A DNA stretch of 64,000 nucleotides from Hyalomma asiaticum (lineage: Eukaryota > Arthropoda > Arachnida > Ixodida > Ixodidae). Made by a program: the position numbers and the translations under genes. Below the pieces are notes generated by a model that was not told the origin of the DNA, made no database searches, and saw only the letters and a list, made by a program, of their open reading frames with translations. This document shows positions 47,373 through 57,010 of the stretch, one piece after another; positions within the stretch are counted from its first letter, which is position 1, and the number at the start of each line of letters is the position of its first letter. Location: positions 79,633,768 through 79,697,767 of the forward strand of contig CM023482.1 of assembly GCA_013339685.2 (NCBI GenBank), read 5' to 3'.

Positions 47373-49580
47373 CTAAGCATAACAGCAACGCTTAAAAGAA
47401 AACAATTCGCAAATGTCTAACCTCCGTAGCGGAAACAAAAACTGTCTATTCTTGAGATAAAACAGAAACAAAATCCGTGACTCGCGAGGTTCAGCTAGCC
47501 CGCGCTTCGCCGACACTTCGAACGCTACGTGAAAAGAACTGCGGGAGGTTAACTGTTCCCTTCTCGTGGGCCCTCTCCGTCCACGACATGCTTTTGTGTT
47601 CCTTTTCTTTCGGCGGAACTGAAGCCGTCCGTGCAACTTGAGCATGGATGACAAACGAACCGATCGCTTCCTCCACTGTCTGGAGCCTTTCTTCAAGCTC
47701 GTCTCTACGCGTGCGGCGTTCTTTGCCGCTTTACTCTCTTTGTAGCGCTTTTTCCTTGCGCGCTTCTTGGCGTTCATCTTCGAGCTTTTCGCTTGCGCCA
47801 AATTCTTAGGAATAGACTCGTTACTGGAGCTTCCTGTTGCGACTCCGCCGTCTGAATGATTCGCACGTAAATTGCCTCTTTCTTTACTCTTTAGACTGGC
47901 GGCCAACCTAACGCGCTTAGGTATAATGCAATCCGCCTCTACACAAGGCCGCTCACACACCTGGGAGCTGTCCTCAACTGCACTGACCTTGCTACAATGT
48001 GGTTCAGCGCTCTCTGCTAAACTCACACTGGGGTTCCTGCAACGCGCGCCGTGATCCCATTGGATACCGCATGAATTACCCATCATTGCGACATCCTTAC
48101 GGGGTAACTGTGGCAAATTCTCCGCATTCTGCTTACGTACTTCCCTAGTACTCGTTTCGCAGAGTACAGCGTCGCGCTTAGGATCGGCTTCAACTGCCTC
48201 TATTGCCATCGTGGCATCTCTTACAGCTAACGTTTTTCGCTCTACTGGGAAAACGCTGCTACTCTCACACTTAGTCTTGCTAGCTTCCGCGACACCTTCA
48301 GATGAGTTCTGTGACAAATCACCCACAGCCGGTCTAGCTGCATCGCCCTTGTTCATTTGACACGTCATCTCATCGCTCTCCGTGCGGTCGCACTGTCGGG
48401 CTTCACCTACGCTATCACTAAGAACATTTTTAGCTGGGCCCTTCCCGACTGTACCGTGCTTCCGATTCAAAGAAGATGTGCTATGCTCAGCCACCACACA
48501 GTGTGACTCCGGAAGGCCGTTCGAGTTATGAGGCACGGGCACAATCTCCAGCTCCTCATTGACCCCATAGGGGCTGAGAGAACAAGCCTCGTCCTCCCAC
48601 CGAACACCTTGCGGAATGACCTCCGGCTTTAGACACTCAACGTCATCACCCTTCACATGCTCGAACTGTTGGGCCTTACCTGCGCTATCACTCAGAACGT
48701 CCTTAGCCAGGCTCTCCCTAACAGTACTATCGTGACCTCGATGCGTTGAGTCTGACCCATGCTTAGCTACCACAGCGGCAGGGTTTCCGTCTAACAGCCT
48801 TTTTCTGCACGCAGCTTTACTAGGTGCTTTACGCTCTTCCGAGCTTCTAGATCTTTCCTTAGCCGGAGCGTTTTCTACAACGTCCGCTACAGGGCTGTCC
48901 CTTTTGTTGCCAGTTAAAGTATTCCCCTTCAACTTCGTTCCCTCAACTATCGGACCTCCACACAGTACCCTGCCCGCGACGTTTTGCTCCTTTCCACAAA
49001 TAGGAAGATCTCCGTGCATGTTTCTATCGCTCTCACTGCTCTTAAAGGAAACACTGAAACGGTTTAGCAATGCTCTCTTTGAGGTATCATAATCTCTGAA
49101 CTCATCATCTGAAAGGCGAGCTAACACAGCTGATAAGTTAGAAGGAAGAACACCTATCAATGCGAATGACCAATATTCCCTGTTGAGCTCTGCTTTTTCG
49201 CAAACCTGCTCGTAAGAGGCTAAGAAACATTCTATGTTTTCGCTCTCTGTGAATTTGCGCATCCTTGCAATTACTTGTCTCTGCTTCAGTGACTGGATTT
49301 GTCTTTCCAAATTTTCCATTTCAATTCTGTATTTTTCCTTTCTTTCGCTTTCCTCTTTTTCCTCTCTTTCAATTTTGCGTTTCCGTTCCCTTTCCTCAAT
49401 GCTCTCTAGGCATTCTTCGATTTCCTCATCGTCCGCCCCGATAGTCTCGATCGCCTCAATGATCTCTGACCTTCTCCATGTCTCGGCAATATCTATGCCC
49501 AACTCTCTGGCCAAATTTAACAATTCAGGCTTCTCTAGTGCCTTCAACATCATGGCCGCTCCTAGTACCGCTTTCAGCAC
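47373..49580 (-). CDS. gag-like protein of the LTR retrotransposon, 735 aa
   Basis: The start is the first ATG after the 5' LTR (49580), though in-frame ATGs at codons 10 and 11 could serve. Residues 12-45 (KPELLNLARELGI, then WRRSEIIEAI) resemble a SAP-like helical motif. Residues 50-105 are a highly charged Glu/Lys/Arg coiled coil. Residues 107-180 (RKFTESENIECFLASYEQVC to SKRALLNRF) look like the first part of a Ty3/gypsy or SCAN-like capsid. The remaining ~550 residues are polar, with no CCHC zinc knuckle. They include two related ~50-residue blocks (from 270 and 362, sharing VLSDS) and a basic cluster, KKRARKKRYKESK, at 605-617. The last ~110 codons look out of frame. Expected role: coating element RNA to form particles. 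It is longer than the usual 300-500 aa gag. Confidence 0.75.
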   Translation of the reverse strand: MLKAVLGAAMMLKALEKPELLNLARELGIDIAETWRRSEIIEAIETIGADDEEIEECLESIEERERKRKIEREEKEESERKEKYRIEMENLERQIQSLKQRQVIARMRKFTESENIECFLASYEQVCEKAELNREYWSFALIGVLPSNLSAVLARLSDDEFRDYDTSKRALLNRFSVSFKSSESDRNMHGDLPICGKEQNVAGRVLCGGPIVEGTKLKGNTLTGNKRDSPVADVVENAPAKERSRSSEERKAPSKAACRKRLLDGNPAAVVAKHGSDSTHRGHDSTVRESLAKDVLSDSAGKAQQFEHVKGDDVECLKPEVIPQGVRWEDEACSLSPYGVNEELEIVPVPHNSNGLPESHCVVAEHSTSSLNRKHGTVGKGPAKNVLSDSVGEARQCDRTESDEMTCQMNKGDAARPAVGDLSQNSSEGVAEASKTKCESSSVFPVERKTLAVRDATMAIEAVEADPKRDAVLCETSTREVRKQNAENLPQLPRKDVAMMGNSCGIQWDHGARCRNPSVSLAESAEPHCSKVSAVEDSSQVCERPCVEADCIIPKRVRLAASLKSKERGNLRANHSDGGVATGSSSNESIPKNLAQAKSSKMNAKKRARKKRYKESKAAKNAARVETSLKKGSRQWRKRSVRLSSMLKLHGRLQFRRKKRNTKACRGRRGPTRREQLTSRSSFHVAFEVSAKRGLAEPRESRILFLFYLKNRQFLFPLRRLDICELFSFKRCCYA

Positions 49581-49688
49581 TCCACAAAGTTACCACACAG
49601 GTTTCCGACTGCTTTAATTGCTGCACTAAGGTTCCACACAGGATGCCTCACTGCTTTCTCTGCTCCACAAAGGTTCCACACAGGATCT
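49577..49688. repeat. three short tandem units in the 5' leader
   Basis: (C)CACAAAG(G)TT(C/A)CCACACAGG recurs near 49581, 49624 and 49671, spaced about 45 bp, in the untranslated leader just upstream of the gag start codon. Confidence 0.6.
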
Positions 49689-49900
49689 CTGCCTTGTACT
49701 TAACCCAGACGACAACGGCAGCTAAAACTACCAGCTTTTACTTATCACAAAGAGTAAATGCCTGGTAAAATTCAACAGAGAAAGTCAGCACATACCCAGC
49801 AAGCAGTCGTGCGTCCAGCGTACTTCATCCGAGAGTTGCCGTTCAGTAGATCCCCAAGTCGATGAGCTCGATCTCATCCCTCCGTTGACGTCCGTTTGGT

Positions 49901-49931
49901 GTGGTTCGGTCCCACCGCTTGGCAGCCAGTT
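49901..49931 (-). other. candidate primer-binding site, tRNA-Leu-like
   Basis: Immediately inside the 5' LTR the minus strand reads AAC, then TGGCTGCCAAGCGGTGGGAC and CGAACC. The complement of an animal tRNA-Leu 3' end would read TGGTGGCAGCGGTGGGATTC. The match is good over AGCGGTGGGA and again at CGAACC, with a small insertion near the CCA end. Primer identity is inferred from the remembered tRNA-Leu terminus. Confidence 0.5.
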
Positions 49932-50105
49932 TGTTGTGATCCCACGGCTGCTCACCAGTTGTTGCGATCCCACCGCTGCCAGCCGTTTGTTGGGATTGGC
50001 CCGTTGCTCACCCAGAGCGTTCTTACCCGCTGCCACCATTTGTTGCGGTTCATCCCACTGCTCAGCATTCAGTTTGTTGGGACCGGCCTGCCGCTCCACG
50101 GAGCC
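49932..50105. repeat. LTR-terminal array of LTR-end/PBS-like units (5' LTR copy)
   Basis: Units start with TGTTG at 49932, 49960, 49988, 50041 and 50075. The unit at 49960 has GATCCCACCGCTGCCA. The unit at 49988 ends in CCGCTGCCACCA (about 50028-50039). Those words match the tRNA-Leu 3' end, the second including the CCA tail. The internal PBS at 49901 continues the series beyond the LTR edge. Confidence 0.75.
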
Positions 50106-50794
50106 GACCCATTTGGTAGCGTGGACCTTGCGGAGACGGGATCATACCGCTGGCTCTGAGACTCCCGGAGATACGAGCCGAGGCAGATCAAGAGACCGGG
50201 GAAGAGGAAATAAACTCAACGAACGTTTATTTCATGGTTGAGAAAGAGAAATGCGCCGAGAGAGAGCTCGGCAGCTCGTTTTTCTCCAAAGGTTGTCGTC
50301 CCCAGATCCCTAGCTGGGGAATAAGCCTTAATTAGAAATGTCCAATCAACACACGTTAGCGTCCTTCATGGTCACCACCTTCAAGTGGGCGTCAACCTCG
50401 CACTCTCCCAGCGTTCGTAATAGCCGCGAGGAGGGCACGCGCACACCCATCCGGAACCCGCCGGATCGCGATAAACCACGCACACATGCTGACCACTGCG
50501 CTCACACCCCGGCCACCCAGAGCGTTCGTCCGGAAGTGCGCCAATGTCCGCGTCCACATGGCCGCACACAAACGACCGTTCCTCGCCGGAATCACACGAA
50601 ACACGAGGTGCCAGGGAGCCACGTCCGCACCCGTGCGCTGTCGTCCGGTGCAGTTGCCGGCGGTGTCTTGCCCGAAGGTCGCCGGGTCATCAATCCCGCA
50701 GCAGGGGTCCTTCCGCCGCGTAGCCAAAACACGGTGGGCTTTCGAAGAGGGGCTCGCACAAATGTTTTCCGAAGTGCAAACCCCAGTCGTAACA
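49932..50794 (-). repeat. 5' LTR of the element
   Basis: 863 bp. In element orientation it runs from TGTTACGAC at 50794 to CACAACA at 49932. Open frames through it on the plus strand also occur in the 3' LTR and partly in the solo LTR, but match no protein I know. Confidence 0.92.
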
Positions 50795-50798
50795 ATAC

Positions 50799-53448
50799 TA
50801 ATGTATACACCTGCCAGCTGACGTGTTCAGCTGTAAACGGTTTCCGCGCTCAGATGCTATCGTGCCGACCGCGCGCGTGCTGCTGTCGAAATCTGTTCAC
50901 GTGGCGCTACAGAATGCGTATACACGACTCCATGGAGTCACCATGTCAGCAGCGAGTGCTTCAAGTACCAGGAGGCTAATTCTAGCTTCGAAGAGTCGAG
51001 TGGGCCTTCCAGCGGCGCGCAAACACCTTGCAAACTGGCCCGCCGCGTACTTGAACATTCCTTGTGGACCGCCGTTTGGCTCCGCAGCCACGCGTGTTCG
51101 TGGTGAGCGCACGCTTTGCGTGCGAAACATCGGCTGTTCGGTTTGTCTAGACTGTATTGCAAATATAGGCGAATGCGTCTGCGCATACTTGCACGCCAGA
51201 TGTTTGCAGCGCCTTAACGCAAAACACGTGCGCCTCGTTAGAGGTGCCAAAAACACCTCGAACGTTGGCGTAAGAAGAGGAAAGACGATAAGCTCCTCAC
51301 AGGCGCTCTTTATGGCTACACCTCGCTATTCAATTAGACCGATAGGATCGCAATGAGCCACATAACATATACGTCCATGTGTTTGAACGCGACGGAAATA
51401 TTCTACTGCATGCATGCTTCTGTGTGTGTGTTGTTGTTGTTGTTGTTGCACGCTAATGGTTGAGTAAGCTCTTTTTACCAAACAACGGGGAGAGACCGAA
51501 GCTCAAGAGAGCTAAACACGCGCGTATTTTGTGAAAGGGCGAAAATACTAAGCATATATATAAGAAGGGCACAGCCTCAGGCGAAAATATGTTGACGCTG
51601 CAGCACTACACGCAATGATGCACCACATAACGACACTCAATCCCCACATTGTTTATATAAATGTATTATTCCCGTTTACGAACGCAAACGATCGGCGGCG
51701 TATAAAACCTCGGCGTGTGGCTGCGTGTTGTCCTCGTCATCCTTCCTTACTGAATTTCATCGCCACCGCTTACACAAGGGTACAATACATGTGCTGCGAG
51801 GATGTGGTTGTCACGGACGTCAGAGTACGTATAATGTATACGCATACCCTTTGGGCGCAGCAAACAAGCCCCGAGTTTTGAAACTGCCATGCTCAGCGCG
51901 TGGATATCGAGTTGCACGGCGTTTTCTTTCGCCGTTATGACGGATCTTGTATTGAACAGTCTTGTCATATTCTTTGCCATAGTGTTACTGGCCTATTGTA
52001 TGCGAATATTCCATAGAGCGAAGACCGAATAGTCTTATTATCGCTTCTATTCTATTTCTATTCCATCCTATAGAAATCACAATTATATGTCACCAAACAC
52101 TTCGCTTCTGCTAGAATATGTGGAAACAAGCATCTGAAGCGGAGCATGCAGGAGTGTCATGAAACGAGTTTGACAAGGAAATTTAAGCGCTGAAGGTACG
52201 GCTTTTTTTTTTTTTTTTATTGAAGTGGTGAATAGGAGAGGTTGGTGCCTTTAGTATGGCACCGGCTACTCCTTCTCGCTTAGCAATCTCAGAAAAGTTT
52301 CAATAAAGAAGTAAAAAAAAAAACAACAGCAAGAAAGGAAGTTTCACAAGACATACACATTTGTCACACTAAAAAGGTCAGCGCTATATACAGTTCGACA
52401 GTGCGTGGATTAGAGTTCCATGCCGACGTTCACATAGGAAGCGTGTGCACATGCGATTAGAATAGTTCATATGTACGTCTGTGCGATACAAAACACACAC
52501 AACACAAGTAATTAGACATGATCTGAAACATGTGAGAACAACAAAAAGCACTGTTGAATACACAGGGGTGACATTATTCATTGAGTCTTTGGAATCAAGC
52601 CAAAGTTAATATTTCCAGAGGATATTTGTATCTTCTAAGAACTTTTTTAGTGCATATTGGCCGCGAGGCCCACCACTGCTGTGGTCGGCGCTGCGATCGT
52701 TTGGACGTCATAGGTAGGATGCCCCTTCCTACCTTGCTCGTTGCGCTGCGTAGCTCCCTTTTAAAACGTGACGTGCGGGTCAAATCGCGCATTCTGAATC
52801 TTTTGTCGTCTTAATTATCAGCATGGAGCGTTCTCTTCTGGGAATGTCAAGTTCATTGTCGGTATGCAGAGCAGTATTCGACCATCTTTCGCCACGTAGT
52901 AGCATAAAAAATATTGTGTAAAGCCTAAAATTTCATGACGTACCTGTTCGCATTCGTGATTCCCTACGTCTGAAAAGTTATGTGGTTATATGAAGAACGT
53001 AATGTTTTCATATACATTCACTTTAAAACAAATTAACACGCCATTCTCATTGCTTATTTAATCCTGGCTGCGCCATTTTTTCCATTAAAACTAAGTAATT
53101 TTTCTGCCTGTGCGAATCTGGCGTGCCCTAATCGGCATGTACAGAACGAGCTCGTGCAAATACTTGCTGGTGATAGCTGAAGCTTTTAGAAGTGTTGCCA
53201 AATTAGCCTCCTCATGTTAATTGTCGCTATGTTTTACACCAAACTAATTGACGTGCTTGGGCACGTAAACAAAACTTCCTTCGGAAAGCAGCCGCGAATT
53301 CTCGGACTGCTTGTCAATAAAGTTCTTGATGCTGGAGAATGGCAGGCTAACTGTAAGCGAACAAAAGAAAATATTAGGCCAGGTTTGCGTTCAGACGCGC
53401 ATGACTTAACACACCGCAGCTCGTCGATTTGAAGTTAGACATGGTTCT
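50799..53448. other. no gene recognised; possible retroposon tail at 52202-52320
   Basis: Holds (TTG)n at about 51428-51447 and a T-run at 52203-52219 followed by ATTGAAGTGG and AGGAGAGGTTGGTGCCTTTA, similar to 35262-35312. A plus-strand frame at 50823-51356 has no recognisable domain. Confidence 0.4.
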
Positions 53449-53450
53449 TA

Positions 53451-54745
53451 CGAGGGGCGTTCAATAAAGATTTCCCCTGACCCCCTTCCTTCGGACGGAG
53501 AGCAACGAAACTTTGCAGGTTTATTGGTCCTTCTCTATATAGGTGCCACCCAGGGACACACACTTCTCCGATCTTTTTATGCATCTGTAAATGCCTCCCT
53601 TGTAGAAGTCGACAGGTTGCTCCAAAAGCCACGTCGTGACTTCAGAAGTCGGAGTCTCATCATATGAAAAGTGCTTGCCCTTCAAATATGACTTCACTGT
53701 TCGAAAGAGATGGAAGTCCGATTCTGCGAAGTCGGGTGAATAAAGGGAATGCGGTAGAATTTCAAAGCCGTAGAAGCGTGCTTCCATCTGGACAACGTTT
53801 GAGTTGTGAACTCGGGCATCGTCTTGCAGAAGGTGGACACCTTTGGTGAGCATGCCACGTCTCTCGTTTTTTGATAGACTCTCGTAATTTCCACAGCAGC
53901 AAAGGGTAGTATGCCCCAGTAATTGTGGCATCCTTTCCTAGCAAATCCATCAAGACTACTCCGTGCTGGTCCCAAAAGACTGTGAGCATCACCTGGCCCG
54001 CCGCGGGCTGGGCGCGTGCCTTCTTTGGAGGCGGTGAGTCCAAGTGCTTCCACGGCATCGACTGGACTTTAGTCTACAGATCATAGGGATGGACCCAGCT
54101 TTCATGCTGTGTAATCAGTCCGTTGAAAAAGTCCTCCTGGTTTCCACGGCACATGGTCAAGAGAGCCTGGGAGCACTCGGCACATTCGGGCTTTTGGAAA
54201 GGTGTGAGCAGCCGGAGAACCCAGGGAGTGGATACCTTACGGATATGAAGACGGTCTTGAAGAATTTTTCCCACGGACCCCACACTAATCTTGATAGTTT
54301 GGGCGAGGTCTTGAACGGTTACATGGCCATTTTCCAAAATGGCGGCCTCCACATGCTGGATGGTGTGCTCATCGTTAGCGGAGAGGGGTTGCCCTCCAAT
54401 CAGAGCCTTTTGTACCAAAGTCCGACCGCATTTGAACAGACGACGCCAGTTATTCCCTACATCATATGATGGGGAATCCTCCCCGTAAACCTCTTTTATC
54501 TCATCGAACGTCTCCCTTGGAATGCGGCCTTTCATGTATAGGAACTCAACTACTGCTCTCTGTTCCACTGCATTCATTACCACACCTCACACCACTTCAG
54601 CACCGGTAAAAGAAAGACCGTTATTAGTTCAGAGTTGCACATTGGCACGTGACCTATATTGACATAGGTCATTACACATGCACAGTTTCAGCACCCTCCA
54701 ATAAATAGAAGTGAGTCAGGGGAAATCTTTATTGAACGCCCCTCG
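53451..54745 (-). mobile_element. mariner element, 1295 bp, with perfect 31-bp TIRs
   Basis: The first 31 bp (CGAGGGGCGTTCAATAAAGA...) and the last 31 bp (54715-54745) are exact reverse complements. TA lies on both sides (53449-53450, 54746-54747), the Tc1/mariner target duplication. The length is typical of mariner. The single gene, on the minus strand, is broken. Since the ends are intact, the copy could still be moved by a transposase supplied elsewhere. Confidence 0.95.
53521..54583 (-). pseudogene. mariner transposase, inactivated
   Basis: Minus strand from ATG at 54583. Residues 1-110 hold the paired helix-turn-helix DNA-binding region (EQRAVVEFLYMKG, then TVQDLAQTIKISVGSVGKIL). FFNGLITQHESWVHPYD follows at 152-168. 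The family normally has an acidic G-D-E in place of Q-H-E, so the first catalytic Asp appears replaced by His160. A TAG stop follows one codon later, at about 54074. The frame continues with DSPPPKKARAQ and GVVLMDLLGK. Near 53880 a frameshift moves to another frame carrying LLQDDARVH and YSPDFAESDFHLF. Exactly 34 residues separate those two Asp residues, the DD34D mariner signature. The gene thus has one nonsense codon, one frameshift and one lost catalytic residue. Confidence 0.92.
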
Positions 54746-54789
54746 TATATGGCCTTGCTAGGTCTCACTTCGCAACCAATTTATCCGTA

Positions 54790-55250
54790 GCGCAGTAGCG
54801 CAGTCAGGCTTGCCTCAATAAGTCCTAACTTAATTAATCTTGCATTAATTAGCATTGGCTTAATTACGCCGGTCAACTTGATAATACATATCTTAATTAG
54901 TATTAGTCTCAGTCTTGGTTTAATTAGGCACGGCTTAATTAGTCAGCCTAACTAGGTTCGGCTTAGTTTTATTTGAAATAGGCTTGTGTAAATAGTAAGA
55001 AATTAATTAGGCTTCGTCTAATTATTCTTGATTTCATTGGTCTTATTAGGCTTGGGTTTATTATAATTACCTTATATAGATAAGACATAATATTAGGTTA
55101 ATTAAGGTTCGCTTAGTTTAATACGGCCGGTATAATTAGCGTTAGCTTAATTGGGCTAGTTTGAGTGACATTAGCTTTCATAGGCTTGGCTTCATTAGTA
55201 TTACTTTATTGAGGCTAGTCCCAATCAGTCGTACCTTAATTAGCCCCAAA
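54790..55250. repeat. degenerate TTAATTAG minisatellite
   Basis: Over about 460 bp, TTAATTAG or one-base variants recur every 12-25 bp, often preceded by GGCTTGG/GGC(T)T. Examples are CATTAATTAGCATTGGCTTAATTA and GTTTAATTAGGCACGGCTTAATTAGTC in shortened form. Units are heavily diverged and unevenly spaced. It begins about 45 bp after the mariner. Confidence 0.6.
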
Positions 55251-55836
55251 TATGCTAGCTTATTTGGCTATACGACGAGCTGATGCAAAAAGTAAACCTA
55301 TCTACCGTAAAGAAAACGGCGGCGATTGCTAAGCCAGCACTCCTAAGCATGCTTGATAAAGCGCCAGTCTGCCGATCATTCCCATATGCTGTCGACAGTG
55401 CGAGCGGGCCGCTTGCGCGGTGGTGTTCTGCCATATCCTGATTCAGTGGCACATTTTCTTCGCTGTTTCACTATCACTTGCATTCGTTCAACACAGGACA
55501 TGTGAAATGTGGTGTCAAAAATATGTCATAATGAATCATCAGCGTGTGCATAGTCTCACATGGCGTTGGCTATGGCTCATGATAGTAGCAACTCCTTACC
55601 TGGTATTGTCACCAGGGGCACGGAATCGTCGTATACGTGCCCCGATTATCGCTTCACTAAAATGCTTTTTTGGAGGACGGTCATCAAGCAGGGGGGAAAC
55701 GCTTGCGGTGCCCACAACAAGAAGACCCGCGGTGGCATACACGCAGGAAATGTGGAGTTGTAGCAGACGACAAAACCCGGCATCCTATGAGTGACGTCAG
55801 AGCGCAGGTGGCGCGACAGTATGTCCTCGAGGCCAA
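55251..55836. other. no recognised feature
   Basis: Nothing supported. A long minus-strand frame from the LINE relic runs on into this region but loses similarity. Confidence 0.35.
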
Positions 55837-56496
55837 TAGGGCTCTTTTCTGAAGGACCGCTGTTGGCCACGGACCGAGGATCTTTTTTAGGGTAAAAGGT
55901 CTTCTATCTAAAAGCGACAAATTGGCTCGCAGCACACTCCGTGGCGAATCGTGCTTTGTGCACTCGAGCAGAAGATGATGTATATCTTCGTCTGGGTGGC
56001 CACATGAGCACTGCGGGCTAGACACCCGTTGGATCCTGTAGAGGAAGTGCCTCGTAAATGCTGTACCAAGCCGCAGGCGGTGCAGCAATGTTTGAAACTT
56101 TCTATTTTCGTTCAGACTTGGTAGAATCGAGAGTTGTATGCCTGGGTCAATGAAAAATAAGTTTGATCTCTTTGATTTTTCGTCAAACCAACCCTCTTTG
56201 CTGAGCTCAAAGGACATTTTTCTCAGGAGTAGACGGATTTCATTGCGCGAAATAGGAAGACCAATTGTCTCTTCGTTACTGTGTGCACGACCTGCTGCTG
56301 CATCCGCTGCTGTATTACCGGGAATATTGCGATGTCCTGGTATCCACTGAAGCGCAATTGTGTGGTTCATAGCACTTGCTTTTGTGTGTTCTTTGAGCGT
56401 CTCATACAGCAGTATACTATCTAAAGATCTTTTCTCATTGCTTTTTAGCCATGCAAGGGCTGCTTGCGAGTCACTAAGAATAAGTTGGTTCATTAA
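55837..56496 (-). pseudogene. LINE relic: RNase H and C-terminal tail
   Basis: In a minus-strand frame open to 56634, the LINE part starts near 56496 with LILSDSQAALAWLKSNEK (RNase H with a catalytic Asp in SDSQAA). It continues with ALQWIPGHRNIPGNTAAD (WIPGHxxIxGNxxAD, the last RNase H motif). Then come RLRLGTAFTRHFLYRI and the cysteine motif CSCGHPDEDIHHLLLEC. This is the order in I-clade non-LTR retrotransposons. Endonuclease and reverse transcriptase are missing. The first 46 codons of the frame run through (GA)n and (CA)n repeats and are not LINE. About 220 codons remain open, so this relic is younger than the others. Confidence 0.85.
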
Positions 56497-56501
56497 GTTG
56501 C

Positions 56502-56502
<1 letters not shown>

Positions 56503-56541
<39 letters not shown>
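56503..56541. repeat. (CT)n(GT)n microsatellite at the LINE break point
   Basis: About 13 CT units, then about 8 GT units, directly abutting the 5' break of the LINE relic. Confidence 0.9.
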
Positions 56542-56861
56542 TCGAAAAAAGGAAAGAATGAACAGCCAAAAGTGTGGCTCTCCTCTTGACCCAGTCGCAT
56601 CCTCAACTGTTGCACCAAGCGACCATATCTTCATGGTCGATGATCACTTAGACCTGTGACGGACTGTGTTGGCACGTCACTCACTATATGCCGCCCCCTC
56701 GAAATCGAAAGTGCGTTTTTAAGGCAGCCGTGTCAGAAATATACTGAGTGCGTTCCGAGGCACTACCATAGTTGTTTTTTTTTGTGTGTGTTCTCGACAC
56801 CAATGCTTTCATTTAGAACAATAATACGAAAACGTCGCAAATTCGTGTCAGTACTCCTTTA
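56542..56861. other. no recognised feature
   Basis: Nothing supported. Confidence 0.35.
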
Positions 56862-57010
56862 AGATCCCCACGTGGTCAAAATTTCCAGATTCCGCCACTA
56901 TAGCTTTCCTCTACTCTCCACTCTTTCACTCCCTTTCCCTCAACTCCACGGACGTTGAATACGCTGAGCCGTGCTCTCGCAGGGGCTGCAGAAAATAGCG
57001 TCATTTCCTT
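56862..57010 (+). repeat. SINE-B fragment, 3' half
   Basis: GATCCCCACGTGGTCAAAAT, CTCTTTCACTCCCTTTCCCT, CCACGGACGTTGAATACGCTG and GGGCTGCAGAAAATAGCGTC follow the SINE-B 3' half. Head and middle are absent. Confidence 0.7.

Larger units (their letters stand above)
45713..50798 (-). mobile_element. LTR retrotransposon with gag only (non-autonomous), recent
   Basis: Two 863-bp direct repeats (45717-46579 and 49932-50794) look identical by eye. Both have TGTT...AACA termini. ATAC is repeated directly outside them (45713-45716, 50795-50798), a 4-bp target duplication. The single long ORF, on the minus strand, sets the orientation, so the 5' LTR is the right-hand one. The interior is about 3.35 kb and lacks any protease, reverse transcriptase, RNase H or integrase motif in any frame I read. 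Identical LTRs imply insertion too recent for visible divergence. Movement would depend on enzymes from a related autonomous element. A related solo LTR is at 7547-8269. Confidence 0.9.

Noticed and set aside
47373..49580. The 735-aa ORF as a host nuclear gene
   Set aside because: It lies exactly between two matching LTRs, on the strand expected from the LTR and PBS order, and starts with a coiled coil and a capsid-like region.
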